Origin: Funneliformis mosseae
Lineage: Eukaryota; Glomeromycota; Glomeromycetes; Glomerales; Glomeraceae
DNA: 15,177 bases
Direction of reading: 5' to 3'
NCBI GenBank assembly: GCA_910592005.1
Contig: CAJVPP010002357.1
Coordinates: 1 to 15,177, forward strand
Shown here: positions 1 through 8,610 of the stretch, piece by piece
Layout: each line of letters begins with the position of its first letter
Position numbering within the stretch: the stretch's first letter is position 1
The notes under the pieces: generated by a model
Seen by the model: only the letters and a program-made list of their open reading frames with translations
Told to the model about the DNA's origin: nothing
Databases searched by the model: none
Position numbers and translations under genes: made by a program

Positions 1-77
1 TTTTGGGACATTAAAATTAAGTGATTATAGACAGGATGTGATTATAAACAGGGTGATTATAGACAGGTCTGACTGTA
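1..77. mobile_element. Right end of a pogo-like DNA transposon
   Basis: The first 77 bases read as the terminus of a DNA transposon whose body lies left of the window. A 15-base box, GTGATTATA(G/A)ACAGG, occurs three times, at 21-35, 38-52 and 53-67. It is followed by TCTGACTG and a TA dinucleotide (76-77) that would be the target duplication. Read inward from the end, the terminus is CAGTCAGACCTGTCTATAAT. CAGT termini at TA targets are usual for pogo/Tigger-type elements, and repeated subterminal boxes are usual transposase-binding sites. The other end is not visible, so the superfamily is inferred from the terminus alone. Confidence 0.55.
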
Positions 78-810
78 ATATAAGATTTAAAATAGGAGTT
101 ATTATCTTACAATAAAAGTTATAATAATAAAATTAATAAAGTATTTGATATTTAGCTTTCTAAATAGGATTTAATGAAGTTTCTATATAAAATATAGTTA
201 ATTTACTTAGAATAATATTAAAGCTTAAATATAAAAAGATTTTATACTAGTATTTAATATAAAGCAAATAAGGATTGAATAAGAAATGTTAAGTCTAAAA
301 ATAGTATTAATGGTAAATTAGATAACAAGAATTGTTGTAGTATCTAAAATATTAATTATAATGTTTAATTTATTACAAAAAATAACTCTTAAATTTTTAA
401 TTTAAGGGTAATCACATCTGAAAATTAGATTATATAACAATATAATAATATATCTTATTAGTTAATTACTTATGTAAATAAATAGATATTATATTAAAAT
501 AAGTTTAATTGAAGATGTTCTCAGCTATGCTTTAAACAAATTAGTAAGAATATTAGTATATAGCAAATTTAAATCACTTTTTTTTAATATTACTAATGTA
601 AATTTATATAAATAATTTTTAGAATTAAAAAAAATCTATATATTATTTAATAGGATAAGAATAAATAGAATTTAAATAATTAGTTGTAATATAAGTATTA
701 TTCTGAATTATCTGATAATCAGATTTTGAATATTATAAATAGTTTTTCAAAAAAAAGCTCTAATGTAAATAATATAGATTATGAAAACTCCATTCTTAAT
801 TAAACAAATA
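78..810. other. AT-rich spacer without genes
   Basis: No open frame of useful length and no recognisable gene. There is not one CG dinucleotide between 1 and 829. At about 406-420, GGGTAATCACATCTG resembles an inverted copy of the GATGTGATTA boxes at the window start, so part of this stretch may be old transposon DNA. Otherwise nothing is recognisable. Confidence 0.5.
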
Positions 811-982
811 TAGTCAACTCTTATTATAACGAACTCTATATCCTAGATCTCAACTTCGCTATAAGGTTATAGTAAAGATTTTAAGAGATTTGATTGGCCA
901 ATTCGCTATAATAAGAGTATTTTTATTATATTTGTTCAAAAAATTCGTTATATCAAGAATTCGCTATATTAAGAATTGACTG
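811..982. mobile_element. 172-bp MITE, copy 1 (TA target, CAGT-type ends)
   Basis: A short non-autonomous element with terminal inverted repeats. The left end is TAGTCAACTCTTATTATAAC, whose first base is a decayed C. The right end reads GAATTGACTG followed by TA. TA also precedes the element (809-810), giving the TA target duplication of Tc1/mariner/pogo elements. Inside are several TTCG(C/T)TATA boxes in both orientations, close to the ends, likely transposase-binding sites. It matches the copies at 1238 and 5849 along its full length; all five CG sites of the family are kept. It has no coding capacity and would depend on a transposase from elsewhere. Confidence 0.85.
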
Positions 983-1237
983 TATGTAACTTTAAAAACT
1001 AATAAAATTGATATATTAGAGATACAAATAAATCTCTTAAAAATAAATATATTAATATGTATATCAATTTAAATCAACTTATAACTGATTTTATTTTTAT
1101 AATAAAACATTAGATTAATATCTTATTTTATATAAAGAATTTAGTAATAAAAATTTTGATTAATATAGTATTGTAGATAAGAATCATGTCTATTATACAA
1201 TTTAAATGATGATAAAAAAAAGTATAAAAAGTAAATA
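983..1237. other. AT-rich spacer between two MITE copies
   Basis: No gene, repeat or signal recognised. Composition is as AT-rich and CG-free as the flanks. Confidence 0.4.
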
Positions 1238-1408
1238 CAATTAACTCTTGTTATAATGAACTCTATATCCTAGACCTCAACTTCGCTATAAGGCTATAGT
1301 GAAGATTTTAATAGATTTAATAGCCAATTCACTATAACAAGAGTATTTTTATTATATTTATTTAAAAAATTCATTATATCAAGAGTTCACTATATCAAAA
1401 GTTGATTG
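1238..1408. mobile_element. 171-bp MITE, copy 2 (CpG-decayed)
   Basis: Same family and orientation as copies 1 and 3, starting CAATTAACTC after TA (1236-1237) and ending GTTGATTG, followed by TG where TA is expected. Relative to the other copies, four of five CG dinucleotides have become TG or CA (for example AACGAAC to AATGAAC, and ATTCGTTAT to ATTCATTAT). This is the signature of 5-methylcytosine deamination, and makes this the oldest or most heavily methylated copy in the window. Confidence 0.82.
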
Positions 1409-2756
1409 TGTAATATCAGATTCAATTTTATTAAAATATAAATAGTTTGTAATTAAGATAATTATATAATTTCATTATTTTATAATATATATTTGATTAT
1501 GCAATATTTTTTTACAAAATTAATTTATATTAACTATTACTTAATTTAAATTAATTTACAATCATATAAAATAACAATATGATCAAGTCTAATAAAATAT
1601 TAACCTTTAATATTTGAATTAATATGTTAAATTAACTGGTTTATTAAATATTTTAACAGATAATATTTAATCTAATTTATATATATGAGCTATGATAATT
1701 ATTAAAAGCTGTAATAATATCAAAAAAATCTCAAGCTTCTGATTTTAAACTTATTATTTATGAAGCTAAACTTGATTTAAAACTAATTATTAAATTTATA
1801 TTAAAGTATTTCAAATATTTAAAATACTAAATAGTTTTAAGAAGAATGATAATTATAATTTTGCATTTACTTAACTAATAATATATACTTAAAAGATTAA
1901 AAGCACTTTTAAAAGTATCTTTAGAAAGGTTAAAAGCATAATTCTCTAATAAATTCATTTGGATTAGAAGATTTCAATCAAATTTTATACTATTAAAAGT
2001 ATAAAATGCATATTATTGATTTAATTATAGAACTTACTATATCTTATTTATGATAAAAAATATATAAATTATATATTATATGAGTTTATAATATTATAAA
2101 AATAAGAATTAATTTTTTTATAATCTTAAATTAGTAAATTTATTATCTTAAGATAAGTTAAATATGAACATTTTACAATAGAAAGAGAGAAAACTATCAA
2201 AAATTTTTTTTATTTTATAAGCTAAATATTATTCTTTTAATAAATAAATTTAGATTTAACATTAATTCAAAAAAAATTTTTTAGTAGCTTTCTTCCTTTT
2301 TATGCAAATCATTTATATTATTTTAATTATAATTCTTTAAGTAATAAATTTAAATTTACGATTGTAATATAGACTGATCATATAAGAAGTAAATTATTTT
2401 ATCATAATATATTCAGTTATATTATGTTATAGTACAGTAAATATTTGCATAAACTTAGTAACAACTTTTACAGATATAATTAGAATTAAATGTTATTCTA
2501 AAAAATGTTACTAACTTTAAATTTGAAATGTATCATAGTAAAAGAAAAAACTAAATAAATTAATTTAAAATAGCATTATTATATAGCATATTATGACCTT
2601 ATATTTTATAATATTTTTTTATATAATCAATGAAGTAAAGATATAATTAGTATAATTATTTATTAAATATATTTTTATATAATATTAATTAAAAGATAAA
2701 AAAATTGTATATATTAATATTTCTTTATTAAATTTTATTAAATACGCAAAATAAAC
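1409..2756. other. AT-rich desert
   Basis: About 1.3 kb with stops in all frames, long A and T runs and hardly any CG (the only ones noticed are near 2359 and 2745). No exon-like segment, RNA gene or terminal repeat could be supported by eye. Very old transposon remnants cannot be excluded. Confidence 0.4.
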
Positions 2757-3200
2757 AATTTTTTATTATTTTAATTGAATAATATTTTTATTATTTTAAT
2801 TAAACAATTTTTATAATTTATTTAAAATGATAATAATATTATTTTAATTAAATGATGCTTTTATTATTTGTTTAAATAATATTTTTATCATTTCAATTAA
2901 ATAATTCTTTTATGATTTATTTAGAATGATATTATTATCATTTCAATTGAATGATATTTTTATTATTCATTAAAATGATATTTTATTATTTCAATTAAAT
3001 AATTCTTTTATTATTCATTTAAAATGATATTTTATTATTCTAATTTAACAATTCTTTTATTATTTATTTAAAATAATATTATTATTATTTCAATTAAATA
3101 ATATATTAATTATTTATTTAGAATGATATTATTATTGTTTTAATTAAATAATTTTTTATTATTTATTAGAATATATGATTATTATTCTAATTAAATAATG
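2757..3200. repeat. AT-only minisatellite, about 48-51 bp unit, about nine copies
   Basis: A degenerate tandem array. A marker segment (T)TTCAATTAAATAATTC, with T/C and A/G variants, recurs near 2770, 2797, 2842, 2894, 2941, 2989, 3040, 3088, 3139 and 3187, so spacing is mostly 45-52 bases. Between markers each unit carries TTATTATTTATTTAGAATGA-type sequence. Units differ mainly by small substitutions and 1-4 base indels. No spacer conservation of CRISPR type and no coding frame. Such arrays arise by replication slippage; a function is not indicated. Confidence 0.7.
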
Positions 3201-4495
3201 AAAATATTTAGATTAATCTGAATTATTTATAGTTTTAAATATAGTATGAAATTTTGAAAAACTAATTTTATCTAAAGATTATAATTCTATTAAAGTTTAA
3301 AATTTTTAAGATGATAGATTATTAAGATAATAGTATTTTTTAAAAAAACTCTTAAGTATTTTTTGTTTTTTATTATTTTTATATTATATATAAATTTACT
3401 TATTTTATTTTTTATTTATTTATTAAAGGAAAATGATTTTAAAGTATAAGTATAGTTTACATTTTTACATTAAGTATTTAAAATATTAATCTATTTTTTA
3501 ATATATTTAATTATATTTAATAATACATAGCTTTATTAAACCTTTAAAATTCCTTAATTATATGTTTAAAATAAATTTAAATTTGCTAATTATTAAAATT
3601 AAAATAATATTAATATAATTTAGTTTTAATATGTAAAATTACTTATAATTTTCATTAACAAATTAAATTTATAAAAGTAAATTATTTGAAAAAAGAAAAT
3701 TTATCTATAAAATAATTTTTATTTATTTATATAAAAAAGTTTAAAAAATAGTAATAATAGCTTAATTTTAGAACATGAAATAAATTGCTAATCTAATATT
3801 TTGAACTAAATAGTTTTTGCTAAAGCTTTAAATGAATTAAGTCAGATCAGGTTACAGGTTATATTAAAAAATTAAATAAACAATTTTTTAAAATATCTTA
3901 ATATTTAGTAATTGATAAATAGCTTATTGAATTTATCTTGATATAATAAATTGAATAGTAGCTATTTTATTTTAAATAAATTAATATTGACAAAGTTATA
4001 TATATTTTATATTTATATATTAATCTATAATATGCATTTTAAAATTTAATATAGTAAAATTAAATAAGTTATATTTTAGTAATTAGTGATTTAAAATTAA
4101 TAATTTAGTTTGTTCGATTTATTTTTATAAGAGAAATTGAATAGTAATTATTATATCTTAAACAGATTAATATTAATAAAAATATTAAAATTTGAATTTT
4201 TAGGTTAACTTATAGGTCACCTGATTTATCAGATCAAATTTGAAGCTTTAGTTTCTATTACCTATAAAGTAGTTAATAATATTAGAAATCAAATTTGATT
4301 TACATAATATAATAGTTATTTAGCATTTTGTAAGCATAAGTAAAGTCTAAATTTAATGATATTATTATATAATTATTTATATATATTTATAATAGAATTC
4401 AATTAAAAAATGATTTATCTTATAAAAACTTTTTTTACTAAATAATCAGTGATAAAACTTCATATATATACTTTTTCAAAGCTATTTTTTTATAT
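3201..4495. other. AT-rich spacer
   Basis: No gene recognised. Two slightly richer patches, near 3838-3866 (GATCAGGTTACAGGTTAT) and 4201-4236 (GGTTAACTTATAGGTCACCT), look like a weak inverted pair and could be ends of a roughly 400-bp decayed element, but the match is short and gapped. TCAAATTTGA palindromes occur at about 4234 and 4292. Confidence 0.35.
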
Positions 4496-5095
4496 TGTTA
4501 ACGTGCAATCCTTGCGAATTGTGACAGTTAGACGGGGTGTTCGAGTGGTGATTCTTTTAAATTTATGTAGTGACTCAATTCAGTTTAACTCAAGATTTAG
4601 AATCTACACAGTAGTGTATTCACGATAAGACTAAAAGCAAAGTGACTCGATTGATTCAGAGGTATAATAATATGTTTATTGATAATAATAATAATAATAA
4701 AGATATGAGATAATAATAAAAAAATAAGAAAATAAGAAGTAATATGAAAAGAAATCAAAGAGTTAAAGTACTAAGTGGAATGTTAGGCTAGGCGTCTCTA
4801 CAAGAACTACTAGATGTGTATCTAAAAGCAGGACTAAAGGAAAACTAAAAGTGAACTAAAAGCGAACTAAAAACGAACTACCGTTTTACATAATTCTATT
4901 GCTCTCTATTTATACTAAATTAATACATAGATGGATATAACAAATAAATCAAATAAATCAAATATATCTTATATGTCCGATATGTCTAAGATATTAATTA
5001 TATCAAATATGTTTGGTATATCAAATATATCAAATACGTCTGACATTTAGATCTGCAATATGCTGCACCACGTTCATCAATCCAATCCTGTTACA
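4496..5095 (+). mobile_element. Probable solo LTR of a retrotransposon (600 bp)
   Basis: A block clearly richer in G and C than its surroundings, beginning TGTTAACGTG and ending CCTGTTACA, that is TG...CA with short inverted ends. ATAT on both sides (4492-4495, 5096-5099) may be a 4-base target duplication, but chance matches are easy in this background. The internal order fits an LTR read left to right: an upstream array of 11-bp units (GAACTAAAAGC type, about 4832-4880) as in U3 enhancers, a TATA-like CTCTATTTATAC at about 4903-4914, then a low-complexity part with AAATAAATC repeats. There is no primer-binding site or gag/pol after the 3' end, hence solo LTR. It also contains a (TAA)n run at 4681-4701. 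Confidence 0.5.
4832..4880. repeat. 11-bp tandem repeats in the putative LTR
   Basis: Four to five units of the form GTGAACTAAAA / GCGAACTAAAA / ACGAACTA in direct order, each one helical turn long. They lie about 30-80 bases upstream of the TATA-like sequence, the place where retrotransposon LTRs often carry activator sites. That role is inferred from position only. Confidence 0.6.
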
Positions 5096-5846
5096 ATATA
5101 GATTTCTTAAATTTAAATAGATCTGAATATTTAGCAAGTTATATAAAAGTAAATTTTATATAATAATAAGTAAGTAATTTAATTAAGAATTTTGTGAATA
5201 TATTATATTATTAAGTATTAACTTATTCAGATTTTTATTGATTATATTTTGTAGATATATTACTAAATACTTATTTGATTAAATGTATTTATAAAAAATA
5301 CATATACTTATTAGCTTTTATTTATTTTTATCTCTTCTATCTTTTTATTATTTTTATGAGAAATATCTTTTATATATAAATATTAGTATAAATAAGAGTT
5401 TTTTAAATCTTTTTTTTTAATATGAATCAATATATTATTCATTTATTCTGCTTATAGTTTATTAAAATTAACTATTTTTTTTAAGACCTGTTAGAAAAAT
5501 TTTTACTATATGATTTAGATAATCTAAATTTGCTAAAATTTCTTGAATATATAAGAAAAAAGATTGAAAGATGAATTTTACTAAGTTTATTGCCTATATA
5601 TTAGATAATTTGATCAAATAATTCAATTATTACTCTAATAAAGCTTAAGTTTAAATAAAAACTATTATAATTATTCTCATTTTTAGGTTAATTGTAATGT
5701 TTTAAAATTAAGTATTTCTTATTTTATTATAAGATGCTTAATTTTGGGTATTTTTAAATTATCTTTTATTGAGTCTGCAAATTTTTATTTTAAAAACTAT
5801 CTAATGATTATTAAATGAATTTGCTAAATGATTATTAGTAGTATAT
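5096..5846. other. AT-rich spacer
   Basis: No gene. A small hairpin-capable segment lies at about 5702-5744 (AAAATTAAG...CTTAATTTT). Nothing else recognised. Confidence 0.35.
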
Positions 5847-5848
5847 TA

Positions 5849-6020
5849 CAGTCAACTCTTGTTATAACGAACTCTATGTCCTAGACCTCAACTTCGCTAT
5901 AAGGTTATAGTGAAGATTTTAAGAGATTTGATTGGCCAATTCGCTATAACAAGAGTATTTTTATTATATTTGTTCAAAAAATTCGTTATATCAAGAATTC
6001 GCTATATTAAGAGTTGACTG
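5849..6020. mobile_element. 172-bp MITE, copy 3 (best preserved)
   Basis: The cleanest copy of the family: TA (5847-5848), then CAGTCAACTCTTGTTATAAC at the left end, GAGTTGACTG at the right end, then TA (6021-6022). The ends are imperfect inverted repeats of roughly 26 bases. All five CG sites are intact, and where copy 1 differs this copy carries C or G, so it is closest to the ancestral sequence. The subterminal boxes TTCG(C/T)TATA recur on both flanks. Confidence 0.88.
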
Positions 6021-6022
6021 TA

Positions 6023-6527
6023 TATCATTTATATAATATATTGAAAACACAAACTATAATTTGTCACTAATCTTTTTATAACTTTGTCTTACAAAATATG
6101 TTACCACAAAAATGTAAAAAGCATTAAAAAAAATAATGATAGACATAAAAAAATGTTCAGCGTAATCGCAATTCATATTCAATTGAACAAAAGAGACAAG
6201 TTGATTTTTTATGCTAATAAAAACACTTTAGTTTTGATTACAGTATAGTTAGTTATTGGGTAAAAGTAAATAAAGCCAAGTAACTGAACTGAACTAAAAC
6301 AGATTTTGATAAAAGTTGTTCAAAATAACTATAATTGTCTTTTACTGTAAATTTCTAATAAAGAGTAAAAAAAGTCATATTGAAACTTAATAAATATAAT
6401 TGCAATTAATAAAAATTTACTGAAACTAACTAAATGAACCAAATTAATTGACTATTTAATAATATTAACGAATACTATACAAAATAGATAAAAAAAAGTA
6501 TCATATTAAACTTCCTCGTAATTTTGA
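6023..6527. other. Intergenic AT-rich spacer
   Basis: No coding region recognised on either strand. Sequence complexity rises towards the right, into the gene-bearing island. Confidence 0.35.
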
Positions 6528-6580
6528 CTATAAATTATTATAAAATTAATAAAGTAAATGATTAAAGTTGTTGAACTTAC

Positions 6581-6662
6581 CGGTTTTCTTAATTGATTTA
6601 ATAGCATGATCATGATCATTCCTTTCTGAATTATAGCTTCTCTGCAATGTCCAATTGGACAT
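6581..6662 (-). CDS. Possible first exon of an unrecognised small gene
   Basis: On the minus strand an ATG (6662-6660) opens 27 codons (beginning MSNWTLQRSY, ending AIKSIKKT) plus one base. It runs into GTAAGT at 6580-6575, a consensus 5' splice site. A possible 53-base intron ends TTTATAG at 6528. The following exon would add about 19 codons and stop near 6473, giving a protein of only about 46 residues. The peptide is polar, with no domain I recognise. The start codon lies inside a perfect 16-base palindrome (6647-6662, ATGTCCAATTGGACAT). It could be a real small gene, the 5' end of a longer gene with further exons I failed to see, or chance. Confidence 0.25.
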
Positions 6663-7189
6663 ATATAAGTTTATATATTCAAATAGGTAAATGTCTGTAA
6701 TTTAGGAAGGCAGTATTTGTAATAAGAATTATTTCTCAGTAAAGTAAAATTTGTGAACCAAATTATCTAGTTACATTTGCATTAAAGAGGTGTGCATTTA
6801 ATGAGAAATTTTTATATAATTGAACTGAATGAGAGTGTGAATTTAGAAAGAAAATATAATAGTATGTGCATTTCGAGAGTGGTTTTTTGATGATATTTAA
6901 CATGACTTTATCTCGATTTTTTGTAGTTAACGCGTTTTATTAATCTAAAAAATTACATACGCGGGACTTAAAATAGATGTGTCTAGTAAGCCCTGGTATA
7001 ACATATTGACTTTTTTTCGATAATATATTTATATCATATATTAAAGTTGAATTTGATAGCACAACATCAATAAAAAAAAACTCCCCATTATTATAGTTGC
7101 AACATTAATGAATAAATGCTCTAAAGAAATTTGGACTGTTTCATCCAAGTCAAAATTTTCATCTAGTTATCATTGATCATTAAAAAGTC
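6663..7189. other. Intergenic region downstream of the Fic gene
   Basis: No established gene. On the minus strand 7166-7041 is open for 41 codons after a stop and begins LDENFDLDETVQISLEHL, which looks protein-like. It could be leftover C-terminal coding sequence of the Fic gene if the last exon assignment is wrong. The rest holds A/T runs and a few CG-containing patches (6930-6965). Confidence 0.35.
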
Positions 7190-7210
7190 CTACATAAAAG
7201 GAATGTTATT

Positions 7211-7275
7211 CTGCGGATTAGCATTTTGTATTACTAAACGGCAATCGATATCTTTATAAAACAAATTTTACATAC
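7211..7275 (-). other. Possible Fic gene intron 4 (65 bp)
   Basis: GTATGT at 7275 and TGCTAATCCGCAG ending at 7211 give a well-formed fungal intron with a CTAAT branch site very near the acceptor. Removing it adds only six residues before TAG. Without it the frame runs 23 more codons to a stop at 7234-7236. Confidence 0.4.
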
Positions 7276-7593
7276 AATTGGTACCTCATTAAAACATTGA
7301 ATATGTTTTAGTCCTGTTGAATCTTTTTCCGTTTGTGCCAGAAATAATGTAGCACCATATTCTTCTCGCGGAACTTGCTGGAAAACAATAGGTGGATAAC
7401 CATTTCGAATGAGATATAATGCCATAATCGAACGACCAACACGTCCATTACCATCATAATGGGTGATTATGAAGGAAGGTTGAAAGTATACGACATGCGA
7501 TTATAATTGGATGAAGACCTCTGTTTTTGTTGCTCTTATCACGAAACTGTACTGTATGAACCTTTCCATCAATGCAGAAACTTCCATTGGGAG

Positions 7594-7661
7594 CTACAGA
7601 AAATACTAAGTCAGTCATAATCAAATGTTGATAAAAGAATCACAAAGGAATAATAACTCAC
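7594..7661 (-). other. Fic gene intron 3 (68 bp)
   Basis: The 5' site is CCG|GTGAGT and the 3' part is ATGACTGAC...TTTTCTGTAG|CTCCCAATG, with branch site CTGAC. Phase 0. It joins IYTVYP to LPMEVSALMERF, which restores the proline-methionine stretch normally found upstream of the Fic core. Confidence 0.8.
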
Positions 7662-8332
7662 CGGATAAACAGTATAGATAGAGCCACGTGACTCTACTTC
7701 TATCTCCTGCATGTTGAATAAGCTCATCTTCGTTATCATGAAATTTATCATCTTCCAATTCGACTTCTCCATTGTTGTATCCTTCAAAAGAATGTGATGG
7801 AGTCTCTTAATATGACGAAGGTCAATTTCGTGCGTCAAATCATACAAAGTATTATAAAGAAAGTGAGTCGCAAGTAGATGATGGTTCCGGATTTCAATGA
7901 CTTCATTTTCTGGTTCAACGGAAGGTGAACTCGGTAAAGGTAACAGTGTTTCCGAATCTTTCAGAAATTGTAGTTCCTTCTGAGTGAATTCCAAACTTTT
8001 TGTGTATCGTACAATCCTAACGTATTCCCTTCTATGACACAACTTTGCTGCTCACGATCATACTTCGTAAAAAATCTACAACTGGGTTTTTTGCAGAGAC
8101 TTTCAGGGCATCGATTTCTTTCAAAAAATCGCCATATTTTGCTTGAAAGTTTGTCGAGAAGAAATGTAAATCAACTTTTTAAGGCGAAAAATTGCAAGTC
8201 GTAAAAAAATTCGTAGCTCATACCATAATCTTGTGCGCGCCATTCAAATGGACGAAAGTAGTTCTCCCAGATTTTCCCAGATTTAATAAGCTTGGTCCAT
8301 CCTTTTTTATAATTCATAAGAGGGGAGTAAAC

Positions 8333-8409
8333 CTGTAAGCAAAATAAGTCAGAAGAGAATTGTTTGATATATGGTTAAGTACAATAATTTCAAAGAAAGT
8401 GAAAAGAAC
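8333..8409 (-). other. Fic gene intron 2 (77 bp)
   Basis: Begins GAG|GTTCTT and ends TTCTGAC...TTGCTTACAG|GTTTAC, with a consensus CTGAC branch site 17 bases before the splice. Phase 0; it joins ...RLAGLRE to VYSPLMNY... without a break. Confidence 0.75.
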
Positions 8410-8475
8410 CTCTCTTAAGCCAGCAAGTCTCTCTTCCACCTGTGTCGCATTACTTTTTTGTTTGACGAGAATAAA

Positions 8476-8545
8476 CTGAGTTGAAAGCACTTGTGGCGAC
8501 CATAGGAGAAGGTAGAACTCGTCAAAGGGGAAAAGAGTATCTTAC
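8476..8545 (-). other. Fic gene intron 1 (70 bp)
   Basis: The 5' site is TAC|GTAAGA and the 3' site is CAACTCAG|TTT. Removing it joins exons in phase 0 and skips the in-frame stop created by GTAAGA read in the exon 2 frame. The branch site is weak (TTTGAC is far upstream of the AG), so this is the least certain of the first three introns. Confidence 0.55.
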
Positions 8546-8610
8546 GTAACATGACAAACGATTCTGATTTCCTTCCAATTTGTCATCAGTTTTTCTTGTC
8601 CAATTCAACC

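Noticed and set aside
2757..3200. CRISPR-like array
   Set aside because: There is no constant repeat with unique spacers; the whole unit drifts together, as in a minisatellite, and the context is eukaryotic.
3838..4236. A roughly 400-bp element bounded by inverted GATCAGGT/ACCTGATT words
   Set aside because: The arms match only over about 10 bases with gaps, and no target duplication is visible.
4539..4545. GTTCGAG as a tRNA or SINE B box
   Set aside because: No A box at the right distance, no cloverleaf, and it lies inside the putative LTR.
7905..7922. SVEPEN as the Fic inhibitory motif
   Set aside because: It fits SxxxEN loosely, but SCVIEGN further upstream fits the motif and its usual neighbours (EGNTL) far better. 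SVEPEN lies in a linker-like acidic stretch.
8040..8042. Start codon of a separate 143-codon gene
   Set aside because: The codon is TTG, and Fic-like sequence continues upstream in another frame. The open stretch is the interior of exon 3.
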